Part shown: one piece after another, positions 1 to 7,399 of the stretch | How the letters are laid out: every line of letters starts with the position of its first letter | How positions within the stretch are numbered: the stretch's first letter is position 1 | NCBI GenBank assembly: GCA_049515175.1 | Contig: JBEKUI010000178.1 | Span: forward strand, 1-9,976 | Direction: 5' to 3' | Source of the DNA: JACQNR01 sp049515175 | GTDB taxonomy: Bacteria > Acidobacteriota > Terriglobia > UBA7540 | DNA: 9,976 nt | Translations under genes and position numbers: made by a program | Notes under the pieces: model-generated | The model's database searches: none | Told to the model about the DNA's origin: nothing | What the model saw: the letters and a program-made list of their open reading frames with translations, nothing else

Positions 1-2337
1 GTCGCGGCGGCGGGCGGCGCTGCGACCTGGATGTATTGGCGGGCGCGGGTCTGCCTGCCGCAATTGGACGGGGCACTGAACGTCGCAGGTCTGGCGGCGC
101 CGGTGGAGGTGCGGCGCGACGCTCGCGGCGTGCCCCACCTTCGCGCCCGGTCGCAGGAGGATCTTCTGTTTGCGCAGGGCTACATCGCTGCGCAGGATCG
201 CCTCTGGCAGATGGACCTCAGCCGCCGCTTGGCCGCCGGAGAACTGGCGGAGATTTTCGGCGAGCGCGCCCTGCAACTGGACATTGAGAATCGCGCGCTG
301 GGCCTCCGCCACGTGGCCGAACGCGCGGTGGGAGAGGTCGACGAGGACTCCCGCCGGATGCTCTCCGCCTACGCGCGCGGCGTCAATGCGTTCATCGCCA
401 CCCATCTCGACTGCCTGCCGGTGGAATTCGCCATCCTCCGCTACCAGCCGCGCCCCTGGCGGGAAGCCGATTCGATTGGCGTCGCCCTGAACATGGCGAA
501 AATCCTCAGCACGAGCTGGCAGGATGACGTCGAGCGCGAGCGCATTCGCGCCAGGCTCTCTCCGGAACTCTATGCCGATGTATTTCCCGACCACTCGCCG
601 CTCGACCGGCCGGTGCCCGACATCGCTGCCGTGAAGGCGCCGCGCGCCGTTCGATCTCCTGCGGTAGAGTCGAGGTCTCTGGAACAGCTCAGCCCGGTTC
701 TGGCGGCCCTGACTGCGGCGCCGGAAACTCCCCCGTCTGGCCTGGGGAGCAACAACTGGGTGGTGAGCGGACGGCTGACCAAATCCGGGAAACCCCTGCT
801 CGCCAACGATCCGCACCTCCACCATTCGGTGCCCAGCGTTTGGTACATGGTTCACCTTCAGGCGCCGGGCGTGAATGTTTCCGGCGTCAGCTTCCCCGGC
901 CTGCCCGGCGTCATCATTGGGCACAACGAAAGAATCGCCTGGGGCGTGACCAACACCGGGCCCGACGTGCAGGATGTTTACGTGGAACACTTCGACCCCG
1001 GCCATCCCGGCCAGTATCTTCACAACGGTCAGTGGGTTGATGCTGCGCTGTGCGAGGAAATCATCAAAGTGCGTGGGAAAGAAGACGTGCGCCTGCGCAC
1101 GAAAGTCACGCGCCACGGCCCGGTCATCTCCGAAGAAGCGGGTCTCGCCCTGGCGCTGCGCTGGACGGCACTCGAGCCTCGCTCCTTCGGCTTCCCATTC
1201 TGGAATATCGACCGGGCGAAGGACTGGAATGAATTTGTTTCCGCCCTGCGCAGCTTCTCCTGCCCCATGCAGAATTTCGTTTTTGCCGACGTGGAGGGGA
1301 ACATTGGCTACTACGCCGCCGCCTGGGTGCCCCTTCGCCGCCAGGGTGATGGAACGGTTCCGGTGGACGGCTCAACCGACGATTACGACTGGAACGGTTA
1401 CATTCCCTTCGAAGACTTGCCACACTCGTTCAACCCCGCGAGCGGCATCATCGCCACGGCCAACAGTCGGATCGTTCCCGACAGCTATCCTTACCCTATC
1501 AGCCATCTCTGGGACCCGCCCTATCGCACGGCGCGCATCTACCAGCTTCTGGAATCCGGCAGTCCATTTTCTGTGGCCGACATGCTGCGCATTCAGACGG
1601 ACATCCGCACTCTTTACGGAGCATGGCTGAGCCGAGAGTTGCTGGCGGCGGCCGCGCAGTCGCCGGCCGAGGATCCGAATGCGAAACTCGCGCTCGAAAT
1701 CCTCAAGAGTTGGGATGGCGAGGCGCGCGCCGAATCGCCCGCCCCGCTGATCTGCGAAATGGCGAACCGCGCTCTCCTCGAGCGGATCCTGAAGCCCAAG
1801 CTGGGCGAAGATCTGGCGGGTTACTCCTGGCCGATGGCCTCGGTCTTTGTGCAGAACATCATCATCAACCGGTGGGAGCGCTGGCTGCCTCCCGGCGACC
1901 GGGATTTCAACGTGACGCTGGTGAAGAGTCTGGAAGAAGGTCTGCGGAGGATTGCCGAGCGAACAGGTAGTGCCAACCCCAATGCCTGGCGCTGGGGAGA
2001 CGCCATCGCCGTAAGGTTCGAGCACCCGCTCGGGTCACTGCCGCTGCTCGGCCGACTGCTCAACGTCGGGCCGTTTCCGCAGGGGGGAACATCGCTCACG
2101 GTGAAGCCCGGCATGGCCACGGATGGAGCTTCCCAGCGAACCGTGGTGGACCTCGGCGACCTCGATAATTCGGTCGAGAATATTACGTTGGGCGAGTCCG
2201 GCCAGGTCTTCAGTCTGTATTATCGCGACCAGTTCCAGGCCTGGTACGAAGGCCGCAGCTTCCCCATGCTTTTCAGTGAAGCCGCCGTCGACCGCGGGAC
2301 CGTGCACACTCTCACGCTGCAGCCCGGGGAACGATGA
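1..2337 (+). CDS. Penicillin acylase family protein (Ntn hydrolase), 5'-truncated by the window edge
   Basis: Penicillin-amidase-type N-terminal nucleophile hydrolase (peptidase family S45), made as a precursor that cuts itself into alpha and beta chains and hydrolyses amide bonds of acylated substrates. The frame is open from base 1. The first Met codon (31) is preceded by small hydrophobic residues in frame (AAAGGAATW), so the true start and probably an N-terminal membrane anchor or signal lie upstream. Numbering from that Met, residues 51-78 hold the conserved alpha-chain block QDRLWQMDL...GELAEIFG. The autoprocessing site is GLG-SNNW, with Ser240 (codon 748-750) as expected nucleophile and beta-chain N-terminus. 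NDPHL follows, then the GPDVQDVYVE region, which resembles the calcium-binding segment. The later TANSR and DPPYRTARI motifs match the family's oxyanion Asn and conserved Arg. At least 778 residues, normal for the family. Substrate is not predictable; acyl-homoserine lactones, beta-lactams and acylated amino acids are all known in it. Its stop overlaps an ATG at 2334. Confidence 0.93.
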   Translation, partial: VAAAGGAATWMYWRARVCLPQLDGALNVAGLAAPVEVRRDARGVPHLRARSQEDLLFAQGYIAAQDRLWQMDLSRRLAAGELAEIFGERALQLDIENRALGLRHVAERAVGEVDEDSRRMLSAYARGVNAFIATHLDCLPVEFAILRYQPRPWREADSIGVALNMAKILSTSWQDDVERERIRARLSPELYADVFPDHSPLDRPVPDIAAVKAPRAVRSPAVESRSLEQLSPVLAALTAAPETPPSGLGSNNWVVSGRLTKSGKPLLANDPHLHHSVPSVWYMVHLQAPGVNVSGVSFPGLPGVIIGHNERIAWGVTNTGPDVQDVYVEHFDPGHPGQYLHNGQWVDAALCEEIIKVRGKEDVRLRTKVTRHGPVISEEAGLALALRWTALEPRSFGFPFWNIDRAKDWNEFVSALRSFSCPMQNFVFADVEGNIGYYAAAWVPLRRQGDGTVPVDGSTDDYDWNGYIPFEDLPHSFNPASGIIATANSRIVPDSYPYPISHLWDPPYRTARIYQLLESGSPFSVADMLRIQTDIRTLYGAWLSRELLAAAAQSPAEDPNAKLALEILKSWDGEARAESPAPLICEMANRALLERILKPKLGEDLAGYSWPMASVFVQNIIINRWERWLPPGDRDFNVTLVKSLEEGLRRIAERTGSANPNAWRWGDAIAVRFEHPLGSLPLLGRLLNVGPFPQGGTSLTVKPGMATDGASQRTVVDLGDLDNSVENITLGESGQVFSLYYRDQFQAWYEGRSFPMLFSEAAVDRGTVHTLTLQPGER

Positions 2338-2354
2338 AGACGCTGGCCACCTCC

Positions 2355-2376
2355 TGTTGCAACATGACACAGTGTC
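2355..2376. promoter_or_regulatory. Two adjacent perfect palindromes (candidate operator) in the M61 leader
   Basis: TGTTGCAACA (2355-2364) is a perfect 10-bp palindrome. One base later, GACACAGTGTC (2366-2376) is a perfect inverted repeat around a central A. Both lie between the acylase stop (2337) and the preferred M61 start (2409). Paired short dyads in a leader are typical of repressor binding sites, but I recognise no specific regulator, and I see no convincing -35/-10 pair beside them. The function is inferred. Confidence 0.3.
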
Positions 2377-2408
2377 TCGCCGGACCATGGGGGCGGCCGA
2401 TACGACTC

Positions 2409-4268
2409 ATGAACAACTCCAAATCCTTTCGGCGGTCTCTCTTGTGCGCGGCCCTTGCGTTCTTTTCCTGGGGCGCAAGCGCGCTCGCTGCAGCGCCGCT
2501 CGAACTTCAGTATCACCTCAGTGTCTCGAAGCCGGCGACGCATTTCGCCGAAATTGAGATCACTGCCGGCAGGGTCGCGGAGCCCGAGCTCGATTTCGTC
2601 CTGCCCGCCTGGGCGCCGGGCCGTTATGCCATCTACGAATTCGCCAAGAACGTTCAGGAATTTGAGGCGCGCGGCGCGCAAGGTCAGAAGCTCGGCTGCA
2701 CGAAATTGGACAAGCAAACTTGGCGCGTCGACGCGCGTGACTCCGCAGGGACGGTCAAGGTCCGCTACCGGGTCTTTGGCAATGACCTGACGGGCTCGTT
2801 TTCGCAAATCGACGCGGCCCACGCCAGCCTCAACGGGGCCTCACTGTTCATGTACGTGGCCGGGCACAAGGCGGACCCGATTGCCTTGGCGGTGGAGGGG
2901 CCGCAGGAGTGGAAAGTATTCAGCGACTTCTCGGAGGTTCCGAGCGAGCGCACTTTCCGCGCCGCCAACTACGATCGGCTCATCGACACGCCCCTCGAGT
3001 TGTGTTCCGCCTGCGCGGCAGGGCAGTTCACCGAGCGGGGCCGGAACTTCCGCGTCGTGGTGCACAGCTTCGGCGAGCACGACAACGATCTTTCGAAGCT
3101 GACGGCAAGCCTGCAAGAGATCGTGCGCTCGGAACTGGCGATGATGCCGGAGCCGGACTTTCGTCACTACACGTTCCTCTTCCACTTCGCTCCCGAAATT
3201 CCGCTCGGCGATGGCATGGAGCATCTCAACTCCACTTCCGTCATCGTCCGCCGTGCGCTCGCGGGCGGCGGCCTCGACGAGGCGCTAGAACTTGCCGCGC
3301 ACGAATTTTTCCACGTCTGGAACGTCAAAAGGCTGCGCCCGGCGGGGTTGGGGCCCTTCGACTACACGCGCGAGCAATACACGAAATCCCTCTGGTTCGC
3401 GGAAGGGGTCACCACCTACTACTCCTTCGTTCATCTCTATCGCGCCGGCCTCTGGACGCGGGAAGAATTTCTGCGGCGCCTGGCGGAGGAAATCCGCGGT
3501 CTGGAATACGAGCCCGGGCAGAAGCTGATGTCGGCGGAGAGTTCCAGTTTCCATGCCTGGTTCTACGACCGCTCGCCCCAAATGCAGGAGACCAACTTCG
3601 CCAACTCCACCATCTCCTATTACAACAAGGGTGCGGTGCTGGGGCTGCTCCTCGACCTCGAACTCCGCGCGCGCACCGGTGGGCGGAAGTCGCTCGACGA
3701 CCTGATGGCCGCGATGTACCAGAAGTTTTACGAAGCGCCAGCGGAGACCTACTACCTCCCCGGCCGCGGCTACGACGAAGATGACATCCTGAAAATGCTC
3801 AATGAGGTTTCGGGCAGCGACTTCACGGAGTTCTTCGATCGCTGCATCCGCGGAACCGAGCCGTTGCCTTACCAGGCGGTGCTTGCCGCGGCGGGACTCG
3901 AACTGAGCATTGCCACATCGCCGGTCGCCCCGCCCAGTCTCGGCGTGCTGACAGATTCCATTGACGAGGGCGTGAAGATCGTGGCCGTGCGCCCCGGGAG
4001 CGCTGCGGAACGGGCCGGGCTAAGCCGGGACGATATCCTGACCGCGGTCGACACCCTTTCTCTCTTCGAGGCCTCGCTGCGCGAGCGGCTGCAAATGTAT
4101 CCGCCCGGCACGGAAGTTCCTTTAACCGTGCAACGCCACGGACGCGAAAGCCGCGTCGTGGTGACTCTCGACCCGCCCTTTCCGGACCAGTACTCGATTC
4201 GGCCCGCTCCCCAGGCGACTGCCGAGCAGGCGGCGTTGCGCGAAGGCTGGCTGCGAAAAACCCCGTAA
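2409..4268 (+). CDS. Exported M61 family metallopeptidase with C-terminal PDZ domain
   Basis: Zinc peptidase related to M61 glycyl aminopeptidase, probably acting on peptides outside the cytoplasm. From the 2409 ATG it has 619 residues. Residues 1-27 form a signal peptide: N-S-K then RR, a hydrophobic core, and ALA before Ala28. The N-terminal beta-rich M61 domain follows. The zinc site HEFFH is at 298-302, directly followed by the M61 signature WNVKRLRP (304-311), and FAEGVTTYY supplies the third ligand, Glu332. A PDZ domain spans about 511-587 (LGVL..., then PGSAAERAGLSRDDILTAVD). A CSAC pair (Cys199, Cys202) could form a disulfide. An in-frame ATG at 2334 overlaps the acylase stop with GGGGA just upstream, but would add 25 Cys-rich residues ahead of the signal peptide; I prefer 2409, though its Shine-Dalgarno is weak. 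Same strand and close spacing suggest cotranscription with the acylase. Family is confident, substrate unknown. Confidence 0.93.
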   Translation: MNNSKSFRRSLLCAALAFFSWGASALAAAPLELQYHLSVSKPATHFAEIEITAGRVAEPELDFVLPAWAPGRYAIYEFAKNVQEFEARGAQGQKLGCTKLDKQTWRVDARDSAGTVKVRYRVFGNDLTGSFSQIDAAHASLNGASLFMYVAGHKADPIALAVEGPQEWKVFSDFSEVPSERTFRAANYDRLIDTPLELCSACAAGQFTERGRNFRVVVHSFGEHDNDLSKLTASLQEIVRSELAMMPEPDFRHYTFLFHFAPEIPLGDGMEHLNSTSVIVRRALAGGGLDEALELAAHEFFHVWNVKRLRPAGLGPFDYTREQYTKSLWFAEGVTTYYSFVHLYRAGLWTREEFLRRLAEEIRGLEYEPGQKLMSAESSSFHAWFYDRSPQMQETNFANSTISYYNKGAVLGLLLDLELRARTGGRKSLDDLMAAMYQKFYEAPAETYYLPGRGYDEDDILKMLNEVSGSDFTEFFDRCIRGTEPLPYQAVLAAAGLELSIATSPVAPPSLGVLTDSIDEGVKIVAVRPGSAAERAGLSRDDILTAVDTLSLFEASLRERLQMYPPGTEVPLTVQRHGRESRVVVTLDPPFPDQYSIRPAPQATAEQAALREGWLRKTP

Positions 4269-4275
4269 ATACGCG

Positions 4276-4307
4276 CACGGCGGCTAACCGGCGGCTGCGA
4301 AGCCGTG
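4276..4307 (+). promoter_or_regulatory. Alternative hairpins upstream of the methionine/MTHFR fusion gene
   Basis: The gap after the M61 stop contains CGGCGGCT twice (4278-4285 and 4289-4296, 11-nt period). The 3' segment AGCCG (4301-4305) can pair with CGGCT at 4292-4296, closing a GCGA (GNRA-type) tetraloop, or with the earlier CGGCT at 4281-4285. An outer pairing CACGGC (4276-4281) with GCCGTG (4302-4307) is also possible. No T-run follows, so it is not a canonical intrinsic terminator. At about 60 nt the gap is too short for a known SAM riboswitch. Its role is uncertain. Confidence 0.25.
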
Positions 4308-4328
4308 TTAGACTGGAAAAACCAGGTC

Positions 4329-6182
4329 ATGCGGGAATACTTTCTGGAAAAGCTGGAGAAGCGCGTCATCGTTTGTGACGGGGCGATGGGCACGGTGCTC
4401 TATTCCCGGGGCATCGGGCTGCATCGCTGCTTCGATGAGCTGAATCTCTCTCTGCCCCAACTCGTCAAAGAAGTGCATCTCGGCTACCTGAAAGCCGGCG
4501 CGGACCTGATCGAGACCAACACCTTTGGGGCCACCCGCCCGCGGCTGGAAAAGTTCAACCTGGGCGGCAAGGTGCCGGAGATCAACCTCGCGGGGGCTCG
4601 CCTGGCGCGCGAAATCGCGGGAGACGATCTCCACGTGGCGGGCTCCGTGGGGCCGCTGGGTCTGCGCCTGGAGCCGCTCGGGGCCACTTCGCTCGCTGAA
4701 GCGCGCGAATACTTTCGCGAGCAGATTGCCGCTCTCGTGGAAGGCGGCGTCGACCTCATCATCGTTGAGACGATGAGTGATTTGAACGAAGCGCGGCAGG
4801 CGCTCCTCGCTGCGCGCGAGGTTTCGAAGTTGCCCCTGGTCATTCAGATGACCATCCAGGACGACGGCTCGACACCCACCGGGACGCTGCCCGAGGACTT
4901 CACACGCCAACTGGATGCCTGGGGCGCCGACGCCATCGGCATCAATTGCAGTGTGGGTCCCGCGGCGGTCCTCGACGCTTTGGAGCGCATGGCGGCGGTG
5001 ACCCAAAAGAAGCTCTCCGCCCAGCCCAACGCCGGCCTGCCGCGCACCATCGAGGGGCGCAATATTTATCTCAGCTCGCCGGAATACATGGCCAGCTACG
5101 CCCGACGCTTCATTGACGCCGGGGCGCGGCTGATCGGCGGCTGTTGCGGCACGACGCCCGAACATATTCGCGCCATCAAGGTTGCCGTGCGTTCGCTCGG
5201 CCCGCAGCAGGCGCGTGCCGCGGTGACGGTCGCCGCCCGGCCGGTGCGCACGCCGGAGCCAGTCGCCGTCGAGAAGCGTTCCGGGCTCGCCGCCAAGCTC
5301 ATTCGCGGCGAGTTCCCCGTGCTCGCCGAAATCATTCCCCCCAAGGGCGCCGACCCGACCAAGGAAATCGAAGGGGCGCAGTACCTGCGCGCCCACGGGA
5401 TCGATGCCGTAAACATTCCGGACGGCACCGGCGCCACGGCGCGCATGAGTTCGCTCACCCTCGCCGCCCTCTTGCAGGAGCGCGCGGGGATCGAAGTCCT
5501 GCTCCACTACAGCTCGCGCGACCGCAGCGTTCTCGCCATGCAATCGGATTTTCTGGGCGCCCACGCCCTGGGGTTGCGCAACATCCTGGCCTTGACGCGC
5601 GACACGGCGCAGTATTCGACCATCCTCGAATCCGGCATTTTTGAGGTTGACGCCATCGGCGTAGCGAATATATTGAACAACTTGAATCGCGGCCTGGACG
5701 TGGGCGGGAATCCCCTGGGGACGCAGACGGGATTCCTGATCGGCGTTTCGCTCAACCCCTGCGCGGTGGAGCCGGAGGAGGAATTGCGGAGGTTCCGCTA
5801 CAAGCTGGAGGCGGGTGCCAACTTTGCGCTGACCCAGCCGGTATTCGACGCCGGGCGGCTGGCGGATTTTCTCGGCCGCCTGAAGGACGCCGGGTTGGCC
5901 CGCATCCCGGTGATCGCCAGCATCTGGCCCCTCACGAGCTACCGCAACGCGGAGTTCATGAACAACGAGGTTCCGGGGGTTTTTGTTTCGCCCGCCATCA
6001 TGGAACGCATGCGCAAGGCCGACACGGGCGAGCCGGCGCGAGCCGAAGGGCTTAGAATTGCCCAGGAGACGTTGCTCGAACTTCGCGGCCTGGTGCAGGG
6101 GGTTCAAATCGCCGCGCCCTTCGGCCGATACGCCATGGCGGTGGACGTGGCGCAGGCGCTCGGTCCGAAAGTCAAAGGATGA
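4329..6182 (+). CDS. Bifunctional homocysteine S-methyltransferase / 5,10-methylenetetrahydrofolate reductase
   Basis: Two-domain cytoplasmic enzyme of one-carbon and methionine metabolism, with the same architecture as B. subtilis YitJ. From the 4329 ATG it has 617 residues. The N-terminal homocysteine S-methyltransferase domain (about 1-300) begins with VIVCDGAMGT and has the zinc-thiolate cysteines Cys207 (GINCSVGP) and Cys272-Cys273 (GGCCGTTPEH). The C-terminal FAD-dependent MTHFR barrel (about 325-610) starts at RGEFPVLAEIIPPKGADP, where the Glu of AEII matches the catalytic Glu of the FEFFPP motif. It continues through VNIPDGTGA and FALTQPVFD and ends with the typical APFGRYAMAV tail. 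It would reduce methylene-H4folate to methyl-H4folate and methylate homocysteine; the methyl donor of the first domain cannot be read from sequence. A GTG at 4305 would add 8 residues but falls inside a hairpin; neither start has a strong Shine-Dalgarno. It lies 60 nt before xseB. Confidence 0.93.
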   Translation: MREYFLEKLEKRVIVCDGAMGTVLYSRGIGLHRCFDELNLSLPQLVKEVHLGYLKAGADLIETNTFGATRPRLEKFNLGGKVPEINLAGARLAREIAGDDLHVAGSVGPLGLRLEPLGATSLAEAREYFREQIAALVEGGVDLIIVETMSDLNEARQALLAAREVSKLPLVIQMTIQDDGSTPTGTLPEDFTRQLDAWGADAIGINCSVGPAAVLDALERMAAVTQKKLSAQPNAGLPRTIEGRNIYLSSPEYMASYARRFIDAGARLIGGCCGTTPEHIRAIKVAVRSLGPQQARAAVTVAARPVRTPEPVAVEKRSGLAAKLIRGEFPVLAEIIPPKGADPTKEIEGAQYLRAHGIDAVNIPDGTGATARMSSLTLAALLQERAGIEVLLHYSSRDRSVLAMQSDFLGAHALGLRNILALTRDTAQYSTILESGIFEVDAIGVANILNNLNRGLDVGGNPLGTQTGFLIGVSLNPCAVEPEEELRRFRYKLEAGANFALTQPVFDAGRLADFLGRLKDAGLARIPVIASIWPLTSYRNAEFMNNEVPGVFVSPAIMERMRKADTGEPARAEGLRIAQETLLELRGLVQGVQIAAPFGRYAMAVDVAQALGPKVKG

Positions 6183-6192
6183 AGGGGGAAAG

Positions 6193-6246
6193 ATGAAGGA
6201 ACGCGGACACTCATCTCGCTTTTCGCCCTGGGCAGGTGAACTATGA
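6193..6246 (+). CDS. Possible 17-codon leader ORF translationally coupled to xseB
   Basis: An ATG at 6193 follows a purine-rich Shine-Dalgarno-like stretch (AAGGGGGAAAG, immediately upstream). It reads MKERGHSSRFSPWAGEL and stops at TGA 6244-6246, overlapping the xseB start as ATGA. It fills almost the whole gap after the MTHFR fusion (stop 6180-6182). Reinitiation at the overlap could couple xseB to upstream translation. However, the frame is also open further upstream inside the MTHFR gene, the peptide resembles nothing I know, and GATGAAGG occurs twice here (6178-6185 and 6192-6199), so the ORF may simply reflect a small duplication. Low confidence that it is a gene. Confidence 0.2.
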   Translation: MKERGHSSRFSPWAGEL

Positions 6247-6503
6247 CGCAACCAGCTAAACCGGTAAAGACCGAAAGCTTTGAGAAGAATGTCGAGCGGC
6301 TGGACGCGATCGTGCGCCAACTCGAGGACGCGGAGCTGCCGCTCGAAAGAGCTCTGCAGCTTTACGAAGAGGGTATGAAGCTTTCCGAGGTTTGCCACAA
6401 GCAGCTCGAGGAAGCCGAGGGGAGAATCGAAATTCTGATGAAGAAGGCAGGCGGCAAGGTCGCGGCCGAACCCTTCGCCTCCGAGGAGCCGGAGACGCCG
6501 TGA
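6243..6503 (+). CDS. xseB: Exodeoxyribonuclease VII small subunit
   Basis: Small helical subunit of exonuclease VII, which binds the XseA large subunit and helps degrade single-stranded DNA in the cytoplasm. The 86-residue length fits the family (about 80). The core at residues 11-58 is the typical XseB helical hairpin: SFEKNVERLDAIVRQLE, then LPLERALQLYEEGMKL and a second helix ending GRIEILMKK. AGGTGA at 6234-6239 serves as Shine-Dalgarno for the ATG. The last 4 nt overlap the GTG start of ispA, so the two are probably translationally coupled. No xseA is present here. xseB next to ispA and dxs is a recurring bacterial arrangement. Confidence 0.95.
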   Translation: MTQPAKPVKTESFEKNVERLDAIVRQLEDAELPLERALQLYEEGMKLSEVCHKQLEEAEGRIEILMKKAGGKVAAEPFASEEPETP

Positions 6504-7399
6504 GCACTGCGTCCCCCATCGCGCTCGCCCAGTTCCTCGAGGAACAGCGGCTGCTTGTGGACCGCGAGCTGGAGCGGATCCTGCCCGCGGCGGGCGAGTA
6601 TCCGCCCTCGATCCACCAGGCGATGCGGCATTCGGTGTTTGCCGGTGGCAAGCGGCTGCGGCCGATTCTCTGCCTGGAGGGCGGGCGGTTATTCCGTGGC
6701 GACGAAAGAAGCTTGCTGCGTCTAGGTTGTGCGTTGGAGCTGATTCACACGTATTCGCTGATCCACGACGACCTCCCGGCGCTCGACAACGACGACCTGC
6801 GGCGAGGCAAGCCGACCTGCCACAAAGCGTTTGGCGAGGCGACGGCGATTCTGGCCGGCGACGCCCTGCTGACGCTGGCGTTTGAGACCATCACGGGCGG
6901 CGGCTCTCCGGCCGAGCGGCGGCTGCGCATCGTGCATGAACTGGCCCACGCGATCGGGACACGGGGCGGGATGGTCGGCGGGCAGGTCATTGACCTGGAA
7001 GCCGCCGGTCACACGGCGACCGCTGCCATGGTGGAGTACATCCACTCCGCCAAGACAGGGGCGTTTATTCGCGCCGCGGTCCGCTCCGGCGCACTCGACG
7101 CCGGCGCCGGAGAAGAAGCTTTCTCGCGTGTCAGCGTCTACGGCGAGAAGATCGGCCTGGCGTTTCAAATCGCCGACGACATTCTCGACATCACCGGCTC
7201 GAAAGAGGAGCTGGGCAAGTCGGTCGGCAAGGACGACCAGCAGCAGAAAGCGACCTATCCGGCCCTTCACGGCCTGGAGGAATCGCGACGGATCGCCGCC
7301 CGGCTCGTCGCCGAGGCCTGCGAGGCCGTCGCGTGCTACGGTGAACGCAGCCTGCGCCTTCGCGAGATCGCTCACTTTCTGATCGAAAGGACCCATTGA
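6500..7399 (+). CDS. ispA: Farnesyl/geranyl diphosphate synthase (short-chain trans-prenyltransferase)
   Basis: Condenses isopentenyl diphosphate with allylic diphosphates to make geranyl and farnesyl diphosphate, precursors of quinones, undecaprenyl carriers and terpenoids. From a GTG at 6500 it has 299 residues, normal for bacterial IspA. The first Asp-rich motif is DDLPALDNDDLRRGK (Asp90, Asp91, Asp96), preceded by HTYSLIH as in bacterial FPP synthases. The second is DDILD (Asp226, Asp227, Asp230). GGKRLRP near residue 50 is the conserved IPP-binding segment. The GTG is chosen because GGAG at 6491-6494 is well placed, GTGA overlaps the xseB stop, and the protein then starts where the family does. 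An upstream in-frame ATG at 6392 would add 36 residues that merely read xseB out of frame. The stop overlaps the dxs start by 1 nt (TGATG). The exact product chain length is inferred from family resemblance. Confidence 0.95.
   Translation: MSTASPIALAQFLEEQRLLVDRELERILPAAGEYPPSIHQAMRHSVFAGGKRLRPILCLEGGRLFRGDERSLLRLGCALELIHTYSLIHDDLPALDNDDLRRGKPTCHKAFGEATAILAGDALLTLAFETITGGGSPAERRLRIVHELAHAIGTRGGMVGGQVIDLEAAGHTATAAMVEYIHSAKTGAFIRAAVRSGALDAGAGEEAFSRVSVYGEKIGLAFQIADDILDITGSKEELGKSVGKDDQQQKATYPALHGLEESRRIAARLVAEACEAVACYGERSLRLREIAHFLIERTH

Noticed and set aside
1372..2025. A 217-codon - strand frame inside the penicillin acylase gene
   Set aside because: A shadow of the acylase coding frame, with no domain and no Shine-Dalgarno that would single it out.
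4269..4328. SAM riboswitch upstream of the methionine-cycle gene
   Set aside because: The gap is about 60 nt and lacks the multi-helix layout and conserved core of known SAM riboswitches.
4308..6398. A 696-codon open frame on the - strand opposite the methyltransferase/MTHFR gene
   Set aside because: It mirrors a confidently identified gene. Its translation is rich in Arg, Gly and His with no recognisable domain, as expected for antisense frames in GC-rich DNA.
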